From NCBI RefSeq assembly GCF_000022605.2, contig NC_013454.1, positions 496,001-560,000 on the forward strand: DNA of 64,000 bases, in the 5' to 3' direction. The DNA is from Blattabacterium sp. (Blattella germanica) str. Bge. GTDB lineage: Bacteria > Bacteroidota > Bacteroidia > Flavobacteriales > Blattabacteriaceae. The position numbers and the translations under genes were made by a program. Shown in pieces: positions 56,367-64,000 of the stretch (position 1 is the first letter of the stretch; every line of letters starts with the position of its first letter). The notes beneath the pieces were generated by a model, which ran no database searches, was not told the DNA's origin, and saw only the letters and a list, made by a program, of their open reading frames with translations.

Positions 56367-56681
56367 TTAAGATGTTGCTAACGGTAAATCTATTTTTTTC
56401 CATGAATTTTTTCTGGAATTTTTTTCTTCTATTTTAGAATAGTAAACATGAATAATTCCAATTAATTTTTCAATTAATTTTTTAACTTTAATTAATTGTT
56501 CTTCTTGACATTCTAAATCTAAAACATACTGAAATTGAACCTTTCCAATAGTTTCATTCTCATTGCTAGAAACGTTAATATGATTGGTTTTCAAATTTCT
56601 TCTGTTCAATATAATAAGTATTCTACTCAATAATCTTGTTTCTCTTTCTCCTAAAATTATTATTCTGAATTGATGCTTCAT
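56367..56681 (-). CDS. ilvN: Acetolactate synthase small subunit, reduced to ACT domain
   Basis: Only 104 residues against 150-190 in relatives. One ACT domain is left (MKHQFRIIILGERETRLLSR; NHINVSSNENETIGKVQFQY) and the C-terminal domain is missing. At positions equal to E. coli IlvH Asn11, Gly14 and Asn29, which take part in valine binding, it has Arg, Arg and Lys (alignment by eye: NESGALSRV to RETRLLSRI). That predicts a subunit which may still activate but does not sense valine. Encoded between ilvB and ilvC. Confidence 0.85.
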   Translation of the reverse strand: MKHQFRIIILGERETRLLSRILIILNRRNLKTNHINVSSNENETIGKVQFQYVLDLECQEEQLIKVKKLIEKLIGIIHVYYSKIEEKNSRKNSWKKIDLPLATS

Positions 56682-56699
56682 AGTATATAAATATTTTAA

Positions 56700-58394
56700 T
56701 TATGTTAAACGAATTTTATCTACAGCTGCTCCTGCAGGAATCATAGGAAAAACATTGTCTTCTCTTTCGATTACAACTTCTAATAAAAAAGCTTTTTCAT
56801 GATTTAATGCTTTTTTTACAGATTCTTTTAATTCTTCTCTTTTGTTTACTTTTTTTGCTTCTATATTATAAGCATTAGCTAATTTGATAAAATCTGGATT
56901 CACTAATTCTGTACACGAATAACGTTTATCAAAAAAAAGCTGTTGCCATTGACGTACCATTCCTAAAAAATTATTATTCAGCAATATTATTTTTACAGGA
57001 ATATCATTTTGTAAAATGGTTCCCATCTCTTGTATTGTCATTTGAATACCTCCATCTCCCACTATACAAATAACTTGTCTATTTTTTGCTCCTAATTGAG
57101 CTCCTATTGAAGCTGGTAAAGCAAACCCCATAGTTCCCAATCCTCCAGAAGTTATTTGACTTCTTTTATAGGTAAAATTGAAATATCTAGAAGCTATCAT
57201 TTGATGTTGTCCTACATCAGTTACAAGAATAGCATTTTTTTGTTTATATTGATTTATCCACTTAATTACCTCTCCCATAGTCATTCCTTCTTTTTTTGGA
57301 TTTAGATCCCCTTGTATAACTGCAATTTTTTCTCTTTCTTTGAGAGCACAAAACTTTTTTATCCACTCTTCATGAGTTGATTCATTGACATAGTTAATTA
57401 ATTTTCTTAAAGAACATTTGCAATCTCCCAATATTGGAATATGACATAATATATTTTTATTAACTTCAGAAGGATCAATCTCTAAATGAATAATTTTAGC
57501 TTGTTTTGCATATTGTTTAACGTCTCCTGTTACACGATCATCAAAACGGATCCCTATTGCAATAAGAATATCACATTGATTAGTTAAAATATTTGGAGCA
57601 TAATTTCCATGCATTCCTAACATACCTACATATAGATAATGATTGCTGTCCAAAACTCCTAATCCCAATAAAGTGCTAGCTACAGGAATCCCTGTTTTTT
57701 CAACAAATTTTTTAAATTCTTCCTCTGCTTCAGCTAAAATAACACCTTGACCTACAAGAATTAAAGGCTTGTTAGCTTTATTTATGAAATTTGCAGCTTC
57801 TATTATTCTATTTTCCTCTATACAAGGATATGGATGAAAATTTTTTACGTATTTACAACGTTCATAATGAAATTCAGATTTTTGAAATTGAGCGTCCTTA
57901 GTGATATCTATCAATACAGGTCCTGGTCTTCCTCTTTTAGCTATAAAAAATCCTTTTTGAATTGATTCACAAATATCTTTAGATTTTAATACTTGAGTAT
58001 TCCATTTTGTTACAGGAATAGAAATGTCTATAATATTTGTTTCTTGAAAAGCGTCGGTTCCCAATAAATGAGAAGAGACTTGTCCTGTAATACAAACAAG
58101 AGGGGTGCTGTCAATCAAGGCATCTGCCAATCCAGTAATCAAGTTAGTAGCTCCCGGTCCTGAAGTAGTAAAACATACTCCTATTTTTCCAGTAGCTCTA
58201 GCATATCCTTGTGCTGCATGAATGGATCCTTGTTCGTGACGCATTAAAATATGTGAAACTAAATTTAAATAATCGTGTAAAGAATCATAAATAGGCATAA
58301 TTGCTCCACCTGGATAACCAAAGATGTATTCTACCTCTTCATGTAAGAGTGCTTTTATTACTATTTCCGAACCAGAGAATAACTTTTTTTCCAT
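56700..58394 (-). CDS. ilvB: Acetolactate synthase large subunit
   Basis: 564 residues, ThDP enzyme. The catalytic Glu is in FGYPGGAIMPIYDSLHDYLN region (RHEQGSIHAAQGYARATG), ThDP-binding GDGGIQMTIQEMGTILQND with N in KIILLNNNFLGMVRQWQQLF, and FAD-binding part in the middle. It condenses pyruvate with pyruvate or 2-oxobutanoate. Followed by ilvN after 18 bp. Preceded by ilvD by 4 bp. Confidence 0.97.
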   Translation of the reverse strand: MEKKLFSGSEIVIKALLHEEVEYIFGYPGGAIMPIYDSLHDYLNLVSHILMRHEQGSIHAAQGYARATGKIGVCFTTSGPGATNLITGLADALIDSTPLVCITGQVSSHLLGTDAFQETNIIDISIPVTKWNTQVLKSKDICESIQKGFFIAKRGRPGPVLIDITKDAQFQKSEFHYERCKYVKNFHPYPCIEENRIIEAANFINKANKPLILVGQGVILAEAEEEFKKFVEKTGIPVASTLLGLGVLDSNHYLYVGMLGMHGNYAPNILTNQCDILIAIGIRFDDRVTGDVKQYAKQAKIIHLEIDPSEVNKNILCHIPILGDCKCSLRKLINYVNESTHEEWIKKFCALKEREKIAVIQGDLNPKKEGMTMGEVIKWINQYKQKNAILVTDVGQHQMIASRYFNFTYKRSQITSGGLGTMGFALPASIGAQLGAKNRQVICIVGDGGIQMTIQEMGTILQNDIPVKIILLNNNFLGMVRQWQQLFFDKRYSCTELVNPDFIKLANAYNIEAKKVNKREELKESVKKALNHEKAFLLEVVIEREDNVFPMIPAGAAVDKIRLT

Positions 58395-58398
58395 ATAA

Positions 58399-60087
58399 TT
58401 AATTCAATTGATCTGTAATGCACCCTTTGGAAGCTGGAGACACCATTTTGGTATATTTGTATAAATATCCTTTTTTTACCTTAAATGAAGGGGGAATCCA
58501 TGATTTTCTTCTTTTATTTATCTCCTCATCTTTCACTTCAAGAGTAATGGTATTATTTTCCGCATCTATTTTAATAAAATCTCCATTTTTAATCAAAGCA
58601 ATCAATCCTCCAGACTGTGCTTCTGGAGTTATATGCCCTACTACAAAACCGTGTGATCCTCCTGAAAATCGACCATCTGTAATAAGAGCGACTTCTTTTC
58701 CTAATCCAGATCCCATAATATAAGATGTTGGCTTTAACATTTCTGGCATTCCAGGCCCTCCCTTTGGTCCGACATATCTGATGACAATTACAACTCCAGG
58801 CAAAATTTTATTTTTCAAAATAGCTTGATTGGCTTCTTCTTCTGAATCAAAAACATTAGCTTTTCCACGAAAAATAGTACCTTCCTTTCCAGTAATTTTA
58901 GCTATGGCTCCTTCAGGAGAAAGATTTCCATATAAAATTCTGATATGTCCGTTTTTTTTGATAGGGTTATCTAAAGAATGAATAATTTTTTGATTGAAAG
59001 TTATATTAGGAACATTTTTCATATTTTCAGATAATGTTTTTCCAGTAACGGTTAGACAATCTCCTGATAATATTCCTTCGTTTAATAGATATTTTATAAT
59101 AACAGGCATTCCACCTATATACATATGAATATCTTCCATTAAGAAAATTCCACTTGGTTTTAAATTTCCAATGAGAGGAACTTGATTGCTAAGTCTTTGA
59201 AAATCTTTTAAAGAAAAATCAATATTTGCCGATTTAGCTATCGCTAAAAAATGTAAAACTAAATTGGTTGAACCACCTAAACACATGGCTAATTTTACCC
59301 CATTTTCTATAGAAGATTTTGTTACGATATCTTTCGGTTTTATTCCTATTTCCAATAGTTTTTTAATATATATAGAAACTTCTTCACACTCTATTTGTTT
59401 CTTTTCACTTGTAGAAGGAGATGAAGAAGAATAAGGGAGCATCATTCCCATCGTTTCCAAAGCAGAAGCCATAGTATTTGCAGTATACATTCCTCCACAA
59501 GCTCCTGGTCCTGGACAAGAATTTTTAACAATATTTTTGTACTCTTTTTCAGTAATTTGGAAAGTATTTTTTTTTCCTAGAGCTTCAAAAGAAGAAACAA
59601 TGTCTAATTTTTGACCATTATAATGACCTGAAGAAATACTTCCTCCATACACTATAATAGATGGACGATTCAATCTAAGTAAAGCTATCATAACTCCTGG
59701 CATATTTTTATCACATCCAGGTATGGCAATTATTCCATCATAATGATGTGAATCAATTACTGTTTCTATGCTATCCGCTATCAATTCTCTGGAAGGCAAA
59801 GAGTACCTCATTCCTGGAGTACCCATAGTAATTCCATCACTGACTCCAATAGTAGTCAATTGAAATCCTACTAAATTTTGAGTAACAACTGATGATTTGA
59901 TTTTTTTTGCCATTTTATCTAAATGCATGTTGCAAGGATTTCCCTCGTACCAATTGCTAACTATTCCTATTTGAGCTTTACAAAAATCGGATTCTTTCAT
60001 CCCTGTAGCATATAACATAGCGTGTGCTGCTGGCAAATCGGGTTCTTTAGTTATGTTTTTACTAAAATCGTTAATTCTTTTTTTCAT
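58399..60087 (-). CDS. ilvD: Dihydroxy-acid dehydratase
   Basis: 562 residues. Iron-sulfur cysteines in AIPGCDKNMPGVMIALLRLN and KNSCPGPGACGGMYTANTMA, and LMEDIHMYIGGMPVIIKYLL and GLGKEVALITDGRFSGGSHG. It dehydrates dihydroxy acids to the keto acids of valine and isoleucine. First structural gene of ilvDBNCA; the leader upstream has an attenuator-like arrangement (60103-60177). Gap to ilvB is 4 bp. Confidence 0.97.
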   Translation of the reverse strand: MKKRINDFSKNITKEPDLPAAHAMLYATGMKESDFCKAQIGIVSNWYEGNPCNMHLDKMAKKIKSSVVTQNLVGFQLTTIGVSDGITMGTPGMRYSLPSRELIADSIETVIDSHHYDGIIAIPGCDKNMPGVMIALLRLNRPSIIVYGGSISSGHYNGQKLDIVSSFEALGKKNTFQITEKEYKNIVKNSCPGPGACGGMYTANTMASALETMGMMLPYSSSSPSTSEKKQIECEEVSIYIKKLLEIGIKPKDIVTKSSIENGVKLAMCLGGSTNLVLHFLAIAKSANIDFSLKDFQRLSNQVPLIGNLKPSGIFLMEDIHMYIGGMPVIIKYLLNEGILSGDCLTVTGKTLSENMKNVPNITFNQKIIHSLDNPIKKNGHIRILYGNLSPEGAIAKITGKEGTIFRGKANVFDSEEEANQAILKNKILPGVVIVIRYVGPKGGPGMPEMLKPTSYIMGSGLGKEVALITDGRFSGGSHGFVVGHITPEAQSGGLIALIKNGDFIKIDAENNTITLEVKDEEINKRRKSWIPPSFKVKKGYLYKYTKMVSPASKGCITDQLN

Positions 60088-60102
60088 GAAATGTTTTATA
60101 AA

Positions 60103-60159
60103 TCAAAAAGCCCTACCGGTTAGTAGGGATAAAAAATAACACTCAATTTGAATAGTCAT
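60103..60159 (-). CDS. Putative leader peptide of the ilv operon
   Basis: ATG complementary to 60157-60159, TGA at 60103-60105. Product MTIQIECYFLSLLTGRAF, 18 residues, with two Ile and three Leu, among them UUA and a CUA-CUA pair. It lies 15 bp upstream of ilvD and overlaps two hairpins. No clear Shine-Dalgarno site is seen, which is normal for Bacteroidota. That it is translated is inferred from position and composition only. Confidence 0.5.
   Translation of the reverse strand: MTIQIECYFLSLLTGRAF
60105..60128 (-). terminator. Terminator-like hairpin in the ilvD leader
   Basis: On the minus strand CCCTAC (60128-60123), loop TAACCG, GTAGGG (60116-60111), then CTTTTT. A 6-bp, GC-rich stem with a T-run is conspicuous in this AT-only spacer. 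Its 5' arm contains the Leu codons CUA-CUA of the leader peptide, so a ribosome stalled there would keep the hairpin from forming. Confidence 0.6.
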
Positions 60160-60177
60160 TAAAAATATCTATTCAAA
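60147..60177 (-). promoter_or_regulatory. Second hairpin of the ilvD leader, start codon in its loop
   Basis: TTTGAATAG (60177-60169) pairs exactly with CTATTCAAA (60155-60147), a 9-bp stem with a 13-base loop. The leader ATG (60159-60157) lies in the loop and the first codons in the 3' arm. It may control access of ribosomes to the leader or pause RNA polymerase. Confidence 0.5.
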
Positions 60178-60285
60178 AAATGAATTATATAATATGCAAA
60201 AATATGAAAAAAATAGATTATATAAAAGCGTTTTTTAGGTATTTATTTTTATAATATTATTATTTTTTGATTAATTAATGAATAT

Positions 60286-60322
60286 ATTGTAAAGTTTACA
60301 ATCATAAATTCTATCTGCAACG
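60286..60322 (-). promoter_or_regulatory. Candidate promoter of the ilv operon
   Basis: CGTTGCA (60322-60316) followed 24 bases later by TACAAT on the minus strand. The same CGTTGCA with a downstream TATAAT occurs before thrA (11122-11128) and marC (18261-18267). Bacteroidota promoters use a TTG element near -33 and an AT-rich -7 element, which this arrangement could represent. The 354-bp spacer 60088-60441 holds nothing else I can name besides the leader. Confidence 0.3.
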
Positions 60323-60441
60323 TATTATTGTTAATAATAAAAAAAAACTATTTTTTTTTGAAAAAAATGAAATTTTACATTTATAAAATATATTCAATAT
60401 TTAACAAAATAAATATAAAATGTAAAATAATATGATTTTAA

Positions 60442-61638
60442 TTAAGAAATAACACCTGATCCTACCAATTCTTTTCCAATATACCAAGCAGCAAACTGTC
60501 CTTCCGTTATAGCACATTGCATTGTTTCAAATTCTATGAACATTCCTTTTTTTATTTTGTATAATTTTGATTTTTGCAATGATTGTCTATAACGAATTCT
60601 ACAAAAAACATCCATTTTTTCTCCTTCTTTAAGACTAAGATCTTCTCTTATCCAATGAATATTTTTTTCTTGAATAAACAAAGATTTTCTATATAATCCT
60701 GGATGCTTTTTTCCTATTCCAGTATAAACAATATTTTCTTTTACATCGGTTTCAATGACAAAAAGAGCTTTTTGATAACCTCCTAAAGCTATTCCTTTAC
60801 GTTGCCCTTTAGTAAAACAATGAGCTCCTTTATGATATCCTATTATTTTTCCATCTGATTTTTTATACTTTTTTTTTCTAGATAAAAAAAGTAACTCTTC
60901 TTCCTTAGAAGAAGGAAAAGGAAATTGATTTTCTTTATATACTAAAGCATCAGAATTTATGCAAACTACTTCTCCTTTTTTTGGAATAATTTTTTTTTGT
61001 AGAAATTCGGATAATTTAATTTTTCCTACAAAACAAAGACCTTGTGATTCTTTTTTATGAGCATTACGTAATCCATTTTTTTCCGCTATTTTTCGAACTT
61101 GATTTTTCGTTAATAAACCTAATGGAAACAGTGTTTTTCCCAATTGATATTGCGTTAATTGACATAAAAAATATGATTGATCTTTATTAAGATCTTTTCC
61201 TATTAAAAGACGATAAATTATTTTTTTGTTTTTTATAATTTTTTCTTTATTTACATAATGGCCTGTTGCAATCAAATCTGCTCCTAAATCAATGGCTTTT
61301 TTTAAGAAGATGTTGAACTTAATCTCTCTGTTGCATAAAATATCTGGATTAGGAGTTTTTCCAGATTCATATTCATGAAACATGTAATCAATGACATATT
61401 TTTTATATTCTTTTTTCATTTCTATTACTTGAAAAGGAATATTTAATTGTTGAGCGACTAACATAGCATCAATTTTATCTTCTTTCCAAGTAGTACATTT
61501 ATTGAAAACAGAATCTTCCTCTTCCCAATTATGCATAAACAAACCAATAACCTCATAACCTTTCTTTTTAAGAATTAATGCAGCAACACTTGAATCAACA
61601 CCACCTGAAAGGCCAACAACGACAACCTTTTGCATCAT
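60442..61638 (-). CDS. mnmA: tRNA-specific 2-thiouridylase MnmA
   Basis: 398 residues. PP-loop VVVGLSGGVDSSVAALILKK, catalytic cysteine in TPNPDILCNREIKFNIFLKK, and second cysteine in ESQGLCFVGKIKLSEFLQKK. The central domain has GYHKGAHCFTKGQRKGIALG. It thiolates U34 of tRNA-Lys, Glu and Gln and acts on the same base as MnmG. The start is ATG 61638, with a second ATG next to it. Confidence 0.97.
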   Translation of the reverse strand: MMQKVVVVGLSGGVDSSVAALILKKKGYEVIGLFMHNWEEEDSVFNKCTTWKEDKIDAMLVAQQLNIPFQVIEMKKEYKKYVIDYMFHEYESGKTPNPDILCNREIKFNIFLKKAIDLGADLIATGHYVNKEKIIKNKKIIYRLLIGKDLNKDQSYFLCQLTQYQLGKTLFPLGLLTKNQVRKIAEKNGLRNAHKKESQGLCFVGKIKLSEFLQKKIIPKKGEVVCINSDALVYKENQFPFPSSKEEELLFLSRKKKYKKSDGKIIGYHKGAHCFTKGQRKGIALGGYQKALFVIETDVKENIVYTGIGKKHPGLYRKSLFIQEKNIHWIREDLSLKEGEKMDVFCRIRYRQSLQKSKLYKIKKGMFIEFETMQCAITEGQFAAWYIGKELVGSGVIS

Positions 61639-61736
61639 GATATTATTGATTTACTGAATTGATCTGTTGAAAACTTATATTCAAAAGTGTTTTTAAAAAA
61701 AAAATAAACATTCACTGATCTGTAAATTTTTTCTTT

Positions 61737-62855
61737 TTAAGAAAACATTTCTCTTACACGATCAAAAAAAGATTTTTCTGAATTACCGGGATGAGGAAGG
61801 AAATTTTCATTTTTTCTCATTTTTTCGAAAAATTTTCTTTGTTCTTCATTAATTTTTTTTGGAGTCCAAACATTAACATGAATCAAAAGACTCCCATGTC
61901 CATATCCTTCAATGTTAGGTAATCCTTTATTTTTTAATCTAAGAGTTTTTCCCGATTGTGTTCCTGGATCTATTTTGATTCTAGCCTTTCCATTAATAGT
62001 AGGTACTTCTTTAGAAGCCCCCAATATTGCATCCGGAAAAGAAATATATAAATCATAATGGAGGTTGATCCCTTCTCTTTTCAGTTGAGAATGAGGAATT
62101 TCTTCAATGAGTACAATTAAATCTCCAGGAATTCCCCCAAATGGAGCTTCATTTCCTTTTTCAGAAATTTTAAGTTGAATTCCTTCTGTAAGTCCTGCAG
62201 GAATTTTTATATTTACCAATTCTTCTTCTTTAATTAATCCATGTTTATTAGCTCCATAAGGTATATTTTCAACATTTTTTCCAGTCCCTGAACATATATG
62301 ACATTGAGAAGTAGTTTGCATTTTTCCTAAAATGGTATTGGTTACACGTATAATTTGACCAGTTCCATTACAAGATGAACAATTTTTAAATTTGATTCCT
62401 TTAGCTATTTTAAGTCTTTTTACTTTAACTTTTTTTTCTATTCCATTAGCGATCTCTTCTAATGAAAGTTTAACTCTTATTCTTAAATCACTTCCTTTAA
62501 TAGTTTTATTCCGATTTGATCTTCCAAATCCAAAACTAGAAAAACCTTCTCCAAATGCATCAGCGAAAATATCTCCAAAATTTGCAAAAATATCTTCCAT
62601 ATTCATTCCTGAACCAGTACCGCTTCCTTTTACCCCAGAATGACCAAATTTATCATAACGTTGTCTTTTTTCTGGATTACTTAAAATTTCATAAGCTTCA
62701 GCAGCTTCTTTAAATTTTTCTTCTGCTTTTTTTTTATCATCCAAATTTTTATCTGGATGATATTTGATTGCTAATTTTCGATAAGCTTTTTTAATTTCTT
62801 CTGAAGAGGCATTTTTAGAAACTCCTAATACTTCGTAATAATCTTTTTTAACCAT
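61737..62855 (-). CDS. dnaJ: Chaperone protein DnaJ
   Basis: 372 residues: J domain with HPD ([20 protein letters not shown]), Gly/Phe-rich linker ([20 protein letters not shown]), zinc-finger region with only two CxxCxGxG motifs (CSSCNGTG and CHICSGTG) instead of four, and C-terminal substrate domains. Two-motif DnaJ occurs in flavobacteria, so this is not decay. Works with DnaK (not here) and GrpE, whose gene is 12 bp upstream. Confidence 0.95.
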   Translation of the reverse strand: MVKKDYYEVLGVSKNASSEEIKKAYRKLAIKYHPDKNLDDKKKAEEKFKEAAEAYEILSNPEKRQRYDKFGHSGVKGSGTGSGMNMEDIFANFGDIFADAFGEGFSSFGFGRSNRNKTIKGSDLRIRVKLSLEEIANGIEKKVKVKRLKIAKGIKFKNCSSCNGTGQIIRVTNTILGKMQTTSQCHICSGTGKNVENIPYGANKHGLIKEEELVNIKIPAGLTEGIQLKISEKGNEAPFGGIPGDLIVLIEEIPHSQLKREGINLHYDLYISFPDAILGASKEVPTINGKARIKIDPGTQSGKTLRLKNKGLPNIEGYGHGSLLIHVNVWTPKKINEEQRKFFEKMRKNENFLPHPGNSEKSFFDRVREMFS

Positions 62856-62867
62856 GAAGATAAAAAT

Positions 62868-63443
62868 TTACTTTCCGGTTATGACTTTAGCATGTCGTAT
62901 GACTTTTTCTTTAAGAAGATATCCAGCTTCTATAATTTCTATTATTTTTCCTTTTAAATCTTCTGTAACAGCTGGAATTTGTGAAATAGCCTCGTGTAAA
63001 TCTGTATTAAAGTCATCTCCCTTTTTTATTTTGATTTTATTTAATCCTTTTTCTTTTAAAATTTTAACAAGTTTTTCTTGTATTAAAGAAACTCCTTTCA
63101 CAATCAGTTCATCTTTAGATTTTCTTAACTCTTTAAGTCCTCGTTCAAAATCATCCAAAATCGGAATTAAATCTATAAGAATTTCTTCATGAACAGCTCT
63201 AAAAATATCAAATCTTTCTTTTTGAATGCGTTTTTTATAATTTTCAAATTCTGCAAAAAGACGTAAAAATTTATTCTTTTCTTTCTCTACTTCTTTTTGA
63301 AGTAATTCCATTTCTTTTTTTAATGGATCCTGTATTTCTCCTTGACAAGAAGATGATCCCACATTACAGACATCGTTAGATGGATCTGATTGTTTTTTCA
63401 GTTGTTTTTTTGATTGATATCCATAATATAAAAATATTTTCAA
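62868..63443 (-). CDS. grpE: Nucleotide exchange factor GrpE, unusual 5' end
   Basis: 191 residues from a TTG. Long N-terminal helix (about 40-85, MELLQKEVEKEKNKFLRLFA), FENYKKRIQKERFDIFRAVH, then the C-terminal beta domain GYLLKEKVIRHAKVIT(G)K. It releases ADP from DnaK. No in-frame ATG exists near the start. The ATG at 63424 (MDINQK) lies in another frame, and one more A in the A7 run complementary to 63405-63411 would join it to KQLKKQSDPSND, a normal start. So the first 10-15 residues of the given frame are doubtful. Confidence 0.92.
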   Translation of the reverse strand: MKIFLYYGYQSKKQLKKQSDPSNDVCNVGSSSCQGEIQDPLKKEMELLQKEVEKEKNKFLRLFAEFENYKKRIQKERFDIFRAVHEEILIDLIPILDDFERGLKELRKSKDELIVKGVSLIQEKLVKILKEKGLNKIKIKKGDDFNTDLHEAISQIPAVTEDLKGKIIEIIEAGYLLKEKVIRHAKVITGK

Positions 63444-63504
63444 TACAGGACTAACAGCAAAAGATTTGCCATAATTTTAATTATGCCATAATGACATTTT
63501 TTAA

Positions 63505-64000
63505 TTAAATTAAAGGGTTGAATTTGAAACATTTTCTAATATCATTCAACCTTTTATGAGCTATAATTTTTGCTTTTTTAGCACCAGAATCCAGAATATG
63601 ATCTAATAAAGATTTATTTTTCATAAAATAAAAAAACTTTTTCCTTTCTATTGAAAATTTATGAATGATAAGTTCATACAATGCTATTTTAGCCTCATAA
63701 TAACCATATCCACCCCTTATATATTTTTCTTTCATTTTCTCTATTTGATCTAAAGAAGCTATTAATTTGTATAGAGACATTATATAATCTGTTTCGTGAT
63801 TTTTCTTTTCTTCCAAAGATTGACTGTCTGTACGAATACTCATAATTTGTTTTTTCAAAATTTCGTCTGAAGAGAAAATGTTAATCCAATTTTTTTTAGA
63901 TTTACTCATTTTTTCTCCATCTGTTCCAGGGACAGACATCATTTTTTTTTGTAAAAAAGCATTAGGCAATACAAATAATTTATGACCTATTTTTTTATTG
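63505..64000 (-). CDS. trpS: Tryptophanyl-tRNA synthetase, C-terminal part (cut by window edge)
   Basis: The frame is open from base 63999 down to a stop at 63505 and continues outside the window. It shows LFVLPNAFLQKKMMSVPGTD followed by the class I KMSKS loop (GEKMSKSKKNWINIF) and the helical C-terminal domain with YYEAKIALYELIIHKF. The Rossmann part with HIGH is not in the window. It charges tRNA-Trp. Confidence 0.93.
   Translation of the reverse strand, partial: NKKIGHKLFVLPNAFLQKKMMSVPGTDGEKMSKSKKNWINIFSSDEILKKQIMSIRTDSQSLEEKKNHETDYIMSLYKLIASLDQIEKMKEKYIRGGYGYYEAKIALYELIIHKFSIERKKFFYFMKNKSLLDHILDSGAKKAKIIAHKRLNDIRKCFKFNPLI

Overview
The window reads as a strongly AT-rich, gene-dense stretch of a reduced Bacteroidota (Flavobacteriia-type) genome, most likely a Blattabacterium-like cockroach or termite endosymbiont. 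This identification is an inference. It rests on Bacteroidota marker genes and gene order (rpmB-rpmG-DUF4295-ftsY, a DUF4293 gene beside rho, GldE after mutY, GYDIA-type GHMP kinase, short ProS), on a fused urease gamma/beta gene next to ureC, on essential-amino-acid operons (thrABC, ilvDBNCA, dapB, aroB), and on the absence of phage, IS or CRISPR sequence. Intergenic DNA is scarce and neighbouring genes often overlap by a few bases.

Layout. 1-5.2 kb: gyrA (cut by the left edge), aroB, a DedA protein, tadA, rplY, prs. 5.2-13.5 kb: thyA, the thrABC operon (minus strand) and, divergently, ureAB-ureC. 13.5-20.8 kb: tRNA-Leu(CAA) overlapping a dCMP deaminase gene, an SpoU-type methyltransferase, rnhA, plsC, fbp, a disrupted rnpA, marC, then a divergent pyrimidine pair: a eukaryote-like fused PyrE-PyrF and a class 1A (fumarate-type) PyrD. 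20.8-30.3 kb: proS, rpmF-accB-accC, prfA, DUF4293, rho (with an in-frame 4 x 75 bp repeat), tRNA-fMet, rmuC, tRNA-Ser, RNase P RNA, yebC. 30.3-43.5 kb: rpmB-rpmG-DUF4295-ftsY, htpG, an exonuclease, pssA, ybeY-mnmG, a DivIC-like gene, fumC, tatD, fabD, GHMP kinase, gltA, tRNA-Leu(TAG). 43.5-53.8 kb: RNase E/G, a very small basic protein gene (disrupted), HU, mutY-gldE-TPR-ribH-mutL-rhomboid, lepB, dapB. 53.9-60.2 kb: tRNA-Leu(GAG) and the ilvDBNCA operon with an attenuator-like leader. 60.4-64 kb: mnmA, dnaJ, grpE, trpS (cut by the right edge).

How it works together: urease releases ammonia from urea (its accessory genes are not here). ThrABC and IlvDBNCA make threonine, isoleucine and valine, with DapB and AroB feeding lysine and aromatic synthesis, the expected output of a nutritional symbiont. 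The small subunit IlvN is reduced to its ACT part and lacks the residues known to bind valine in E. coli IlvH. The ilvD leader encodes an 18-residue Leu/Ile-containing peptide overlapping a terminator-like hairpin.

The second theme is homopolymer frameshifts. rmuC, ybeY, the DivIC gene, the TPR gene, grpE, the dCMP deaminase gene, a bL38-like mini gene and rnpA are each interrupted or given an odd start or tail, and one base gained or lost in an A or T run (two for the mini gene and rnpA) restores a family-like protein. The sequence alone cannot separate sequencing indels, real decay and rescue by transcriptional slippage.
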